This document shows, piece after piece, positions 33,690 to 45,735 of a stretch of 64,000 bases of DNA. How positions within the stretch are numbered: position 1 is the first letter of the stretch; each line of letters begins with the position of its first letter. A model generated the notes under the pieces. That model did no database searches and was not told where the DNA came from. It saw only the letters and a list, made by a program, of their open reading frames with translations. Source of the stretch: Diphasiastrum complanatum (lineage: Eukaryota > Streptophyta > Lycopodiopsida > Lycopodiales > Lycopodiaceae). Position numbers and translations under genes: made by a program. The DNA lies in the NCBI GenBank assembly GCA_029204225.1, contig CM055099.1, forward strand, positions 50,823,798 through 50,887,797, written 5' to 3'.

Positions 33690-34727
33690 TGTTTAATCCA
33701 CTGCCTTATATCCTGATATTTTCTTTTTTCTGCATGAAGATTTGGATAGACTCCAGATGCTGTTGGGATATCGGTTAATGGTATGAATCAGCAAGTACTG
33801 GATCCGCTACTGGTTCTTTCTGCTTTTGTGCTCTGGTGACCACCATCAAGGGTACACTTGATTTATTTCGAGCTTCTGTTCTTCGCTTGATTGTTATCAA
33901 ATTTACAAGAGTTGTAGCTGGTGGTGGCTTCGGTCTTGCTGGACAGTCTTTATAACAATGCCCATAACCACAGTCATGGCAGAATGGTAGAACTTTTTTT
34001 TTATTTGGACATTCTGCAACTCTATGATTTTCTCCACATGCAAAGCATCCAAGTGGTGCTCTGGTCCAATTTCTAGATGCTTTTTGTTGCGCGGCAGCAT
34101 ACATAGCATACTGTTCTAAAGATTCACTTAAAGATCCACCTTCTTGATCATTACCATAGTTCCATTGCTCGACATTTATGTACGGTTCTGGTTCCATCAA
34201 ATTGGCAGGAGGAGCGGAGTGCTTTGGTGAGATAGGTAAGGGTAAACGTTTCGGGTATCCAAGAGCAGATTGTCGAGGTCTAGTTGCTGGATTTCCTCCA
34301 TACTGTGGTTCTCGATATCCCATTTGTGCATACCGTTGCTGAATTATCCGAGGATTAAAGTTGCAAAAATCAGTCTCATGATCAGGCGAATTACACAAAT
34401 GGCATACACTGATTTCCATTCATTTTTTCAATTGAGGACACTCATTCACTGTGTGATTTCCTATACAAATCGAACACCAGACATTTCCCCTGGTAGGAAA
34501 AGTCTTTGCAAACTTTTCAGGTTTCTTGTTCACTTTTCTATGGAAATCTTCCAATGCTTGGATCTTCTCATCAAATTGCGACTGCAACTTTTCCATCTGT
34601 TTCTGCTGGATCTTCTCGAGTTTCTCGAACTCATTGAGCATCATTTCTACAGTAGCGTTGGCATTTGTTGATGCAATAGTGGTGGATGTTGTAGTGGTCT
34701 ACCCTACTGTATAAGGCAATATAGATA
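33690..34727 (-). pseudogene. gag C-terminal part of gypsy remnant G3, four CCHC knuckles
   Basis: A coiled segment (KLEKIQQKQMEKLQSQF) is followed by knuckle 1, CSICIGNHTVNEC (CX2CX3HX4C). After an in-frame stop near 34421 come knuckle 2, CHLCNSPDHETDFC (CX2CX4HX4C), and a Pro-rich block. Knuckle 3, CFACGENHRVAEC, and knuckle 4, CHDCGYGHCYKDC, both have CX2CX3HX4C spacing. So three of four knuckles are one residue shorter than the classic spacing. The capsid part is missing; homology ends at about 34727. Confidence 0.8.
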
Positions 34728-35420
34728 TTTGGATGTTAGCAAATGTGCTAACACAGAGAAAATAAAAAAAAAAGAGAAAGAAATAAAACTTCGTGGCATG
34801 TGTTTTGTAAGACCACGTATGAGTATCTGTCAATAAACTTCAGCCATGGCATGTGTTTTGTAAGTCCATAAGTAGAAGCTTAAATAATAATAAAAAAGCT
34901 TAAACTTAGATTTAGAACTTAGACTTAGGAAACTTAAGATTAGAAATATTTTTTCTTAAGTTTTCCTAAGTTCAAGTTTTAAATCCTAAGTTAGAAGTTT
35001 TAGAAAGGCTAGAAACAGATTAGTCCCATAAGTTAGTAGACACTTATGGAAGACCCTCCTTGCCATAAAAGGAAAGGTATTTGCATTGTAAACAACACTC
35101 TGAGACTATGCTAAATTGCTCTCTATTGAGATTATCATTCTATTTCTTTGTGTTCCCATTGGAAGGTGCATAGCTTGAGGGAAGGTGCTCAAGCCTCCTC
35201 TTGCCTCCTTTAATTGGCTTATTGTGGCATGTTTTTATTGGTTTATTTAGTTAGTCGCAACTTATCTTTCAAACCCTTTGGGTGTTAATTTAGGTCTTAG
35301 TTTAGCAACCTTGCTAGTTGGGTTTGCCTTAGCAAGGATTTTTATTGTTGTTTCTAATTAGCTTTATTTCCGTTTTGAGCACTAGTTGGGTAAGCCTTAG
35401 TGCTCTCATCCTTGTTGATT
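34728..35420. other. unassigned 0.7-kb insert between inverted gypsy pieces
   Basis: Minus-strand gag homology ends at about 34727 and plus-strand integrase homology begins at about 35421. In between lies non-coding DNA beginning TGTTAGCAAATGTGCTAACA, a near-palindrome. It contains a duplicated block GGCATGTGTTTTGTAAG (34795 and 34848), and AAGTTTTCCTAAGTTC-type inverted repeats near 34900-34980. Both ends lie next to TTTGGATGT, which could be chance or an insertion footprint. It looks LTR-like. Confidence 0.35.
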
Positions 35421-36118
35421 ATTTTTGTATAAATATTATTATCAGATTTGGATGTCCGATCGAGATTGTCAGTGACCGGGGTACACACTTTGTTAATCAA
35501 ACGATAAAGTATTTACTAAGATTTTTTTGTTATACATAGATTTAGTACTCCATATTATCTCGGAGGGAATGGCCAAGCTGAATCTTCCAATAAGATTCTC
35601 TACACTATTATGACAAAAACAGTTGAAGCGAGTCGGTCTGATTGGGAACATAAACTGCATGCAGCATTATGGGCATTCAGAACCGCTTACAAGAGTAGTA
35701 CAAATCAAACACCCTTTCAACTTGTTTATGGTCAAGATGTTGCCATGCCGATTGAATTTTTAATACCATCTTTACGCATAGCAGCCACAGAGCGGTTAAA
35801 TGATGACAAGTCCTTACAACTACATCATGAAGCTTTGCACAAATTGTGTGAAACAAGATTGATGACAATCCATGCGTTAGCAGCAGAGAAAGCTCGCCGT
35901 AAGGCATGGCACGATCGTTGATTACACAAAAAGGACCTGAAAGAAGGAGATCCAGCATTGACGTACAAAACCAAGCTGATCAAGGAAAAATTGAAGTTTA
36001 CCGGTGAAGGCCCGTATAGAGTGAAGAAAATCCCGAACTATGGAGCAGTGATTCTTGAACAATTGGATGGAAAACGTTTTGATACTCTCGTGAACAACAG
36101 CCAATTACGCAAGTCTTG
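35421..36118 (+). pseudogene. gypsy integrase fragment, plus strand
   Basis: The core fragment IEIVSDRGTHFVNQTIKYL (second catalytic Asp) is followed by a frame break. Then comes 35610-35921 (MTKTVEASRSDWEHKLHAAL; TAYKSSTNQTPFQLVYGQDV), a stop, and the GPY/F-type end (KLIKEKLKFTGEGPYRVKKI) to 36118. It is homologous to G1 8230-7540 in opposite orientation, so it marks an inversion or a separate element. Confidence 0.8.
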
Positions 36119-36871
36119 ACAGCCTGCTCTGCCAGTATAGCCAGCATGATCCAAATGATTTTTTATTTTTATTTGTTTTTCAATTTATTGTTTTCACTAC
36201 TTAATTATTAATTTCTTTTGGAAAAGACAGTATGAAAAAAAAAACGAAGAAAAATGAGAAAAGATTGATGAGCAAAAGTCAAAAATATCATCAGATTAGA
36301 AAAATTGAAGAAAAGTATTTTTAGGAGTCAGATCTTTATGGGAAAATGACTTGGAAAATTACTTTCTTGGTCATTTTTTGCACAAATTGTGTTTAGGATT
36401 GTTCGCCGAGTTGGAGTTAGGCGAATGATCAACATTATGCCATTTTGGAAACCTTCGTCGAGCACCTTACTCTCCTCAGAAACCTTTGTCGACATGCCTA
36501 ATGAATTTAAAATGCCAAAATTAGGTCGGCTATAGGTTCAGATCCTGAAAATTTGCATCTATGACAGTACTTGGGCGAAGGATCCTCTTGGGCGAAGGTT
36601 CATCCTTCGTCAGAGACTTGGAAAACGTTCGTCGGATATTTTCAGAGCCTCAGAAACCTTGGCTAAGATTTTTATAGCCTATTTTCACAATACTGAACAA
36701 GCCTACAAATTTTGGTTCAAAATTGAGCAGCCAAACTAGTACATTGTCTAATGGACCCTCCAAATCAGCCTATAAAAGGCGAAATTCGACTTCATTCCTC
36801 ACTTGTGATAGCAAAGCTCTTGCCAATTTTTCCAGCAACCAAAGCCTTCAAAACTTTCCATATTGTTTTCT
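36119..36871 (+). other. gypsy spacer and start of aORF, plus strand
   Basis: It matches the G1 spacer (7537-6750) in reverse. It has CGAAGG/CCTTCG motifs near 36454, 36575, 36594 and 36607, and then the sequence leading into the aORF (SNQSLQNFPYCF, near 36830). The match stops at 36871, where the C2 LTR begins. Confidence 0.65.
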
Positions 36872-37939
36872 TGTTGTAAAATCGTGTGTGGACGTGAGCG
36901 ACAGCGGAAGCTCAAGGATTGAGCGTGGCATGTAGGAATGGAAGCACAACAGTCAGCAGCAGAATTATTCAAGTAGAAAAATTCATGCAGAATGTGCAAA
37001 TGAACGACGTAGTAATGAGACAAAAATTGCACTCTAATTAATATCAATAGTGAGTACAATAGCTTGAAGTAATAACTTCAGCTTGCTGAGCATGATAACG
37101 TTGGCTACAGATAACTCTGATAGAAAAAAAATTTCAATTAACTCAATTAACACTTACATAGCTTGATTCAGCTAATATATATATTTACAAGTGTCGAGAG
37201 ACAAAATATCTTACAAGCTTTTAATGTTATTTACGCCAGTCTTTGCATATGTACAAAGTTGGTAACCGCTAACCGCCTTTGGGATATTTGGTTGTCCAAC
37301 TGGTTTTTAGGGTTGCTGATAAGTTGGCGACATCGGTCAGCCAATGCGACAAAAATGCGAAAAACCCAAAGGTGCCTTTAGACTGAAGGTTTGCAACTCC
37401 TGAAGGTGCCCTTACACTAAAGGTATGTAGATCCCTAAAGCGCCCTTAGATTCAAGGCAGCGAAGAAGACAAAAAGGCAAAAAAGTCGAAAAGTGCCTTA
37501 CATTGAAGGCAGAGAAGAAGGTGAAGGTGCCTTAAAGTAAAGGCAGTGAGAAAGGCAAAAAGTGTCTTAGTTTAGAGGTGGCGAAGAAAATCGAAAAAGG
37601 CGAAGGTGTCCTAGAATGGTTTTAAGGTTTTCTGAGCACTTTTTCGCATTTTTCGCAAAGAGGAAAAAGGCGAAAAAGTTGAAGGTGGTCTAGAAATGGT
37701 TTAAGTCATTTTGGCCGGTGTCTTGTATTTTTCGTGAACGAAAAAAGACGAAGAAGGCAGAAAAAGCAAAGGTGGAGCGAAAAAGACAAAGAAGGAGGTG
37801 TCTTAAAATGATTTATGAGGCACAAGAAATCTCAAGGGAAAAAAATGTGAAAGCCCAAAAATATGTTGTCGGCCTTCGGTTTTTCAGGATGCTCATTACT
37901 TGAACAATTTGTTTAAGACCTAGCATAAGAAATCTAACA
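36872..37939 (-). repeat. 3' LTR of copia element C2, with internal tandem repeats
   Basis: On the minus strand the LTR starts TGTTAGATTTC at 37939, after the polypurine tract AAGGGGGAG (37948-37940), and ends GATTTTACAACA at 36872. It is 1068 bp. Within 37370-37800 an imperfect unit of about 55 bp recurs, of the form AAGGTGCCTTAnAnTnAAGGC followed by GAAGAAGGC. Confidence 0.7.
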
Positions 37940-38790
37940 CTCCCCCTTAATGTGGATCCTGAAAAACTTTGATTTTCAGATTTAACATATCGTTAAATCT
38001 GAGATGTTCCTCCTTTGATAGAGCCTTTGTGAAGTAATCTACTGCCATGTAATCTGTTCTATAGAAAACCAGTTCTACTTCCTTGTTGTGTACTTTCTCT
38101 CTAAGGTAATGATACCTAATTTCTATATGTTTGCTTCAAGAGTGAAATCTTGGATTGAGAGATAGCACTATTGTGCTTTGATTGTCACAATAGATTGTTG
38201 TAGGAAGTGTTTGTGCAAGGTTCAGGTCTGCAAGCAGTTGCCTTAGCCAGTTCATTTCTTTGGTTGCATTGGTAGCAACTATGTATTCAGATTTTGTTTC
38301 CAATAATGTAACTGAGGTCTGCTTCCGGCTGTTCCATGAGATTGAGCCTTGGTTGTATAAAAATACAAATCCAGAAGTTGATTTTCTGGTGTCGGCATCT
38401 CCTGTCCAATCCGCATTTGTGTAGGCTTCAAGGATGTTGGCAGTTTGGATGCCTCCGTAGCAGATGCTGAGAGTTGTTGTTGCTTGGATGTACTTCATGA
38501 CCTTTGTTAGCACTTTCTAATGAGCTACGTCTGGATTTGACAGGAACTAGCTGAGTGTATTGACCGAATATGCAACGTATGGTCACGTGCGGATCATTGC
38601 ATACATCAATGAGCCGATGATGGATTGAAATGGGTAGCGCTTCATCTCCTCCTTTTTTGCCTCAATTTGAGGAGACTGTTCTTTTGATAGCTTTAGTCCA
38701 GGGTCTAGTGGAAAGAGACTGGGTTTGTAGTTGGCCATTCCATACTTTTCCAGCATGTTGTTTGTCGGAAAGTTGTGTGCAGAAGATAGG
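37940..38790 (-). pseudogene. RNase H end of copia element C2
   Basis: The open segment 38513-38136 holds the RNase H motifs: ANILEAYTNADWTGDADTRK, TSGFVFLYNQGSISW, SRKQTSVTLLETKSEYI and IYCDNQSTIVLS. Further codons down to ~37960 (HIEIRYHYLREKV; VDYFTKAL) complete the usual copia tail. Upstream, MLEKYGMANYKPSLFPLDP and PFQSIIGSLMYA lie in frame with two stops. The chain breaks off at about 38790, and the preceding RT part resumes at 43646, so a 4.8-kb gypsy segment lies between. Confidence 0.85.
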
Positions 38791-40018
38791 TCTAGTTCGA
38801 AAAGAAAATGAACTCGAACAAGAAACGAATGAAAATAATTCGAGTGTCTAGAAAGAAAACTTTTTGTGCATGGCGGAATAAACTATCTTCCTCTTTCACA
38901 ATGCATGACTATGCCTATCAATTTTAAACAAAACAATAGTGATAGAAATCACGTTTGAACTTATAGTACCTAAATTTGAAATCGCCAGTACTACAGTGAT
39001 TACATAGCCAAACAATTAAGCATCGAAAATTATCAAACAAATAATTAGTCGTGAATTGTTCGCGAATAAGTCGCGAAGTAAAACAGAAACGCATACATTC
39101 TGAGATGAAAACTAAACGCAATGAAGGATAATATTGATTCAGTATGAAAACGTTAGAGAAGTAAATGAGTTCAATAAGTTGCGGATCGAAGCCGCCTACT
39201 CTATGCTATCTCTTGTGGGGTCGAAGATCTTTCGTAGTATAGCCCTTCCGCCTGTCAACAAAGGTTAGATCACTGGATAGGTGCCTAACTATGCATAGAT
39301 GCTACTTTTAGTTAAATTCTTACTTTCTCACCACTATGCTACTCCTCTTTAACTCTACTCCTCTACACTAACATTCACCATAGTTTGGGTGAAGGGAAGG
39401 GATAGAAAAGAAGAGGTTGATAAGAGAAGAGAGGGAGAGAGAGATAGAGAGTGAGGGTGGAGGTTAGCTCAAATGCTCCTTATGCTTGCTAATGGAAAAG
39501 CATTCACTATGGCAAACAATAAACATGAAATAGAAAGCAATGGAAAACACAATCAAGAGCATTAGCAAGTATTGAATAGCAAATGAGGATGCTTCTCTTC
39601 CGAAAATGGTAGAGTTTCCTCCTTCTAATTAAGCATGGAAATAGTGTACAAATGGTGCCTTTTTATAAAATGGGGAAGGCCCTTGCCCCTCAATCTTATT
39701 GGCTAATATTCACAATGATCCTAACCATTCATCTTGGACCCAACTTGATCCAAGGGTCCACAAAAAATACATTAGAAATCACAAGATTCATGTGAGTCCC
39801 AATTTGGACCCAACTCTAAAAAGTGATCTCTAAGTTTAAAAATGACATTGGGCCTCTAGTTTTATTTTAATTACAAGGCCCAAGTCAAGTTTATTTTATT
39901 TACAACTTCAATTGCGTGCTCATTGGCCATGGACTTATACACGCGGGATGCCATGCCCTCGCAACACATTTAATTGGAGGATTTTATTTATTTACTCTTT
40001 GTTGGGAATACCCCCAAT
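38791..40018 (-). repeat. LTR-like block A, probable 3' LTR of gypsy fragment G2
   Basis: It adjoins the end of an aORF at 40030. Its higher-coordinate ~770 bp (about 39250-40018) match block B (45480-46335). On the minus strand a CCAAT-like ATTAGCCAATA and a TATA box (TATAAAAAGGC, near 39665) suggest a promoter. The upper end carries TTGGGGGTATTCCCAACA. The lower boundary near 38791-38795 (TGTGTGCAGAAG) is uncertain. Confidence 0.5.
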
Positions 40019-40029
40019 AGGACCCACGG

Positions 40030-43000
40030 CCTGAAGTAGTGCCGGTCCCTCGGCACGCTGCCACTTTAGTAGAGCGTTCCCTTGGACCGCCTCTGGTGGA
40101 TGAGATATCCCGTAACGTCTTCCATGAAGTTGAGGCAGTCCAGTTTCTTCGAGTCCTTTGGCATGTGGAAGGACTTGTGAACTCCTGTCAACCATTTCTG
40201 ATCCACCCATGCTTGGAATTGTTTCGTCCAGGGATCACCAAGGAATGCAGCTCGGTAATATACGCGAGCGACTGGCAGCTAGTCTTTGACTTTGTCGGAA
40301 GCGAGCATCTTATTTGGATCAAAGAATATGGAGGGAAGAAAATCATTCCATTTTGTTTCAATGCCCATTAAATATTCCAAGTCCCGGGCATAAGTGGCTG
40401 CCACGCGAACTGTGGGATCGAGACAATTGATATAGTGGCTGGCGAATGCGGAGAGAGCCCTTTTGGCGTCTACACCTGTTCTCCATCCATATTCGAATTT
40501 GATGATTGGCCAGTTGAAATTGTTGAGTGTGATCTGGTCCAGAGGAGTGCCGCATTCTGTCCATTTGGATCTTCTTGGACATGGTAGGAAATGAGCGTTC
40601 ACCCGTAACTGTTGCGGACTCGTCACGTAAGAAATAACTGCTGTCGCCACTCTGGTTGTGGTTGGAGGGAGGGTAAGGCTTGCAGTTATTTTCCCTTGAT
40701 GGTCTGAGTTGAGAAGGATAACTGCCAGCCTCCTCTTGATGACTCGTGGGAATATTTGGATAAAAATTCATTGATGTTCTCCTCCACGGATTTCGGTCTT
40801 CGGAAGGCCCGACTGGTAGATATCATTTGTGACCCTTTGGATGATGTTGTTGGGCCCTGGCTTGTGGTTGCGCCTTGGCTCTGGTCGCACGTCTCAGCGG
40901 CCGCATCTGTCTTCGGCCTTCGAACCCTTGGTTTTGGCCTCCGGACCCTTGATTTGGTTGAAATCCCCCTGCTGTCTACTGGCTCTGGTCTTGGCTGGTA
41001 CTAGCCTATGCAGCGTCAAAATTCGGTGGCAGTGGAATTACCACGGGGGAGGACTGAGCCTTCATTTCCATGTATTTCTAGCATGCCTTGAGGGCTTGCT
41101 TGGCCTGGGCGAACTCTTGGGTTGCACTTGCGCGATACTTATTGAACTCCATCTGGTAGTTGTTCAGGGTTTGGCTATAAATCTGCACCTGACGCCGTAG
41201 AAGAGTCATCTCTAATTGGGAAAGCGGCCTTGTGTCTGGTGCAATTTGAGATAACCAGACGAGCTTCTCTAACCTCCGTCCTCAGGCGCATGTTCTCTGC
41301 TTCCAAAAGTGTAAGTTGCGCTTGGATGGGGGCAAGCCGTTGGGATGCTTTAGTTTGAAGCTCCGGCACCTTTGTGGAGGCCTCCATCAATGCTTTGGAG
41401 AGGCTTTGAATATATCTGTTTAGGCCTTTCTCCTTCTGCTGCAACTTGGCAATCTTCTGGTGCCCTGCTTGTTCGTGTTGTTGAGCTAAAATAAGCTCTT
41501 GCTGCAGCTTGGTGAGGTCAGCTCACAACTATGTATTATTTGTTGCCAATTGTAGTACCCTGCTTTCCAGAATAGCTTTGGCTGCTATCGCATCCAGGAT
41601 GTATTTTCCTAGGGTCTGGTACGCCGTCGTTAAATCCGTGGGAGCAGTAGGTACACTGGCACTGGCAGCGGCTTGTGTTGTACTGGCCCCGACGACTTGT
41701 GGAATTCCGTTGTCATTGTCCTCGATCAGGTTTTCATTTATCCCGATGCCATCTGGGGTGGTAGGGTCAGCCCGATCTGGTGTGTTTGTACAAATGCGTC
41801 ACCAGGCAGTGTTTGGCTGCCTTCGGCAACCTTTGGCGAAGCGGGTGGGGTGTGAGAAACAATTGTGGAAACAGGGGCGAGGACGGTTTGTCCGAATGAG
41901 AGGATGGGAGGAACAGTGGGGAACTGAAGGGTGGTGTGGAGTATGGAAGAAGGTGAGGATGGAGCAGAAAGTGTCTGGCATGGAGGGGAAAAATTGATAA
42001 CTTGCATCCATGCCAGAGTGTTGGGGGACAGTTGCGAATCAGAAGGGTTGAATGTGAGAGGAGCAACGGTGGTGGCAGGAGTAATGGAGGATGCGATGGT
42101 GATGGATGGAGCAGCGGACACTGGAAGAGAAGTAGGAGTGGTATCAACAGAAGAAACGGGGATGGAGACAGAAACAGATGTGGATGGAATAGGAAGAGAG
42201 GTAGCGACACTAGAAATTGGAGTGGGAGGTTGCACGGAAGACGAAGTGGTGGTGGTTGATGGAGTGGTTAGTGCGGCAGTGGAGACACATCGTCGGGTAA
42301 CAGGTGGAGATGTGGAAGTAGAGGCAGCACCACGCATTCGTTTGCTGGCCGTTGTGTTAATGACTGCAAGTTGGGAGGAGGTAGATGCTTGAGATGGTGG
42401 GTAAAGGTTAGTATGTGGCACAAGGGTAGATAGGAGGGATGAGCGTTGGAAACCGCGCACTTTCGTCTCGAGAAGTGCGCAGGCAAATTTATACAGCACG
42501 GGGCCTGCTGCGATTCGCTCATGGTTGTTGGGTTTGATGGAGTTTGTTAGTTCTCGAATAAGGAAGCTATGCCAGTCATATGGCACAACGGAGGAGTTAG
42601 GGAATTCCAGAAAGGATTCCACTATCTAGCAGCGTAGACTAGATTCTGTCCTTGCGAAATGTTGAAATAACCAGAAAGTTATTCAATAGATGTGCAGCTG
42701 TCTAGATGACGGGTTCCGTGATAGCTTCTATCAGGTAATCATTGTTAGTCTGGATGGAAATTTTTGGTGTGGTTTGGATGATGAAGGGTTTGATCAGAGC
42801 TTTGGCGTGGCGATGGGAGATGGGTTGACGATCACCGGACATAATGCCAACGGTGATCATCGAGTTGGCGTTAATCCTGACCTTGTACGTGGTACCTTGG
42901 TACAGGAAGTGGAAACGAGCTTTGTCCTCATCCTAGGTGGCGTAAGCATGAAGGACGAGGCCCATGTTGATTTCAGAATGGAATAGCGCCGAGTAAAAAC

Positions 43001-43145
43001 CCATTGCTTCAAGGAGAGGCCCGACTATCTGCAGCCATGGTTGGATCAAAGTGTCAAAGGGTAGAGGCCAAATCTGCGTGGCCTCGGGGATGTCACACTG
43101 GATCACCTGTTTGGAGCTAGAGTCTTCAGAGGATGAGGAGGCCAT
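40030..43145 (-). pseudogene. aORF of gypsy fragment G2
   Basis: A diverged, longer member of the aORF family. It starts MASSSSEDSSSKQVIQC (43145) with PWLQIVGPLLEAMGFYSALF, which lines up with the G1 start. The domain ends with YDWHSFLIRELTNSIK (42570). A long Ser/Thr/Pro-rich linker (about 42470-41740) comes next, then a coiled coil (41444-41175: LSKALMEASTKVPELQTKA). The C-terminal domain follows: SYVTSPQQLRVNAHFLPC, PRRSKWTECG and NFNWPIIKFEYGWR (40620-40490), then KWNDFLPSIFFDPNK (40345). The end reads AFLGDPWTKQFQAWVDQKWL and LNFMEDVTGYLIHQRR (40250-40090). It is in several frames. Function unknown. Confidence 0.65.
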
Positions 43146-43645
43146 GTTAGCAATGATGATTAGTGGTCGAAAAAAAATTCGAAAAAGTAGAAAACGGTGG
43201 AAAATGGAAGGAAACAGTAGAAAACTGAGAATAGTGAGTGTTGGATGACAATGATTGTAGTTCAGAGCGTAGATCGGTGTTTGATATGAGCAGATGACAG
43301 CTGGTAGGAAGTTTGGTTAAAAACATAGAACTTGGTATTTTCAGTGGAAATTTTGGTAGAGCCTTGCTAGCAAAGGTGACAAATGACTCGAATTCAGCCC
43401 TTATATAGCGAAATTTAGATGTGTATTAGGTGAAGTTCACTTTCCCTTGTTCAGTTCCACCCAAATTTTGGCAGGCACCTTCTTCACAAAATTCTAAGAC
43501 CTCACGGAATTCTGCGAGAGTTCAGAAGATGATTTGACTGCTATGCAAAGGTTCTGCGAGGGTTCAGGCTGTCGACAAGGGTTCAACTCTCGCAGGAAGT
43601 GATCTCTCGCACAACTTGTTCATGTGCTTGGAATTTCTAGATCAG
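43146..43645 (-). other. spacer of gypsy fragment G2
   Basis: Non-coding sequence upstream of the G2 aORF. It carries GCGAGnGTTC motifs (near 43523, 43556, 43576 and 43590) in place of the GCGAAGGTT seen in G1. It ends where copia RT sequence begins. Confidence 0.5.
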
Positions 43646-44866
43646 ACCATGTAGGCAGGCAATCAGTGTGTTGCTCTTTGACAGAATTAGTGTGTCATCA
43701 ACGTAGACACCAATAATAATAATCTCACCATCTATGACTTTTACATAGACGTTGTAATTGGCCATTAAAGGCTGGAAGCCTAAGGTTTTGAGTGCGTGAT
43801 CCTTCTTCTTGTACCGTTGTCTTATAGACTATTACAGTCCATAGATGCTCTTGTGCATCCTGCAAGCATAGTCAGCAACCTGGTGGCTGGTCCATGTAGA
43901 CTTCTTCCTTTAAGTCCCCATGCAAAAATGATGTCTTCTCATCTACAATATGGATCTTCAGACTGTAGGCTGCTGCATATGCAAACAATATATGTATGGA
44001 TGTATGCTTGACAACAGGAGAAAACATTTCAGTATAGTCAACACCATACTTTTGCGAGATAGTCAACACTATTTGGTTCGTATTTATACTTGTAGATCCA
44101 CTTGTATTTGACAGTCTTTTTGTCTGCTGGTACTGGTTCAAGAGTCCATATTTTGTTTTGCTCCATGGAGTTTATTTCTTCTTCCATGCCCTTGATCCAT
44201 TTGTCCTTCTCTGGACTATCAACAACTTCTTCATATGTCTATGGTTCACCACCGAATCCACAAAACTCTTCTAAGATGGAAGCTGAACTGTTTGGTGCAT
44301 ACCTGACAGGTTGTCTTCTTTCCCTTGCAGATCTCTTTTGAGTTGGTGTAGGCTCAACGACCACTTTACCTTTTTTTTGTTCTCTTGACAGTTCAACCAT
44401 TGTGCGTTGCAGGTGTTCAAGGTACAGGCTGCATGTCGGTCTGCTCATCATCTGAACTGTCACTTAGTTTATGCGGAGTTTGAACATCTTGATTCAGATG
44501 TTCACGGTCTGCTCCCTCTGTTTGTGGTGGCAGGTCGTACTACTGCTTGCTGAGAATTTCATCGCCGACTAGATCGTCATCAACCATCGTTCTTGCCCCA
44601 TCAAACTTGACATCTATGATAATCTTTACTTCCTTGGTCTGGGACATGTAGATTATGTAGTATGAAGAATGTACATCATAGCCTACAAGGAATCCTTGCT
44701 CCACCTTTTCATCCAGCTTCTTTCTCTTCTTGTTTGGAATGTGGGCATATGCTACACATCCAAAGATACGTATATGAGCTAGATTTGGCTTGATGTCCCA
44801 CCACACCTCATCTGGAGTTGTGTGAGGAATGCTTGACTTGCTAGTCTTGTTTTGTAGGTAGGCAGT
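43646..44866 (-). pseudogene. integrase C-terminus to RT of copia element C2
   Basis: Read on the minus strand: KPNLAHIRIFGCVAYAHIPN and KLDEKVEQGFLVGYDVHSSY (44806-44540) are the copia integrase end. An acidic linker follows. RT then shows QKYGVDYTEMFSPVVKHTSI, IHIVDEKTSFLHGDLKEEVY and MDQPPGC, and further down the catalytic box with VDDTLILSKS (43700-43660). It stops at ~43646, with the RT thumb missing before the RNase H part at 38790. Frame breaks are present. Confidence 0.85.
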
Positions 44867-45641
44867 GTTGGAATTTAATCTAACTCCTACTCATTCCAAC
44901 AACCCTTCTTCCTTATTTGATTTTTACTCTCTCAAATGCGACTTGTAGAAAATGAACTGTTTTTTAACAGTCTGCATATTTGAACTCATTGTCGCCATAG
45001 TCTGCATTTTTACTCAGATTTTTCCACAGGCAAAAAACCCGACACTCGACACTGTCACTTCTTTTCAACTTCATTTGCAACTAATTGTTTAGCGACACTT
45101 ATCTAAGTTGTTTTTGGGCCAATCAGACACTTCTAGAAAAGCGACACTTTTTGCAAAAAATATGACACTGTATTTTTACATGCAGTTTTTGACAGGCGAC
45201 AATTAGGGCAAAATGTGATATTGCATTTTTACATGCAGTTTTTGACAGGCGAAAAATGTGACACTACATTTTCCTCGCAGTTTTTGATAGGCAACAAAAA
45301 AGTTGAAAAACCTAACACTGTAGTTTTACACGGGATACTACACAAGCGACACTACAAATATATATGGGATATTACACAGGCGACACTTTGCAGAAATACA
45401 TAGTATTCCATGTACATACTGTGTACGTCTTCACGCTCCAATAACAACTGTCTAATTAGGCAGTTAAGTAGCTGTTAAGTACCGCCTGTCAAAGAGGGTT
45501 AGATCACTAGGATAGGCACCTAACTATGCAAAGATGCTACTTTTAGTTATTTCACTACTTTCTCCCTTAACTCTACTTACCACTAACACTACCCCCCACT
45601 AACTCTACTCCATTAAACTAACATTCATCATGATTTGTAGT

Positions 45642-45735
<94 letters not shown>

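Noticed and set aside
41738-42622. Several long frames in all six phases
   Set aside because: Caused by Ser/Thr/Pro repeats of the aORF linker. Only the minus-strand frame fits the family alignment.
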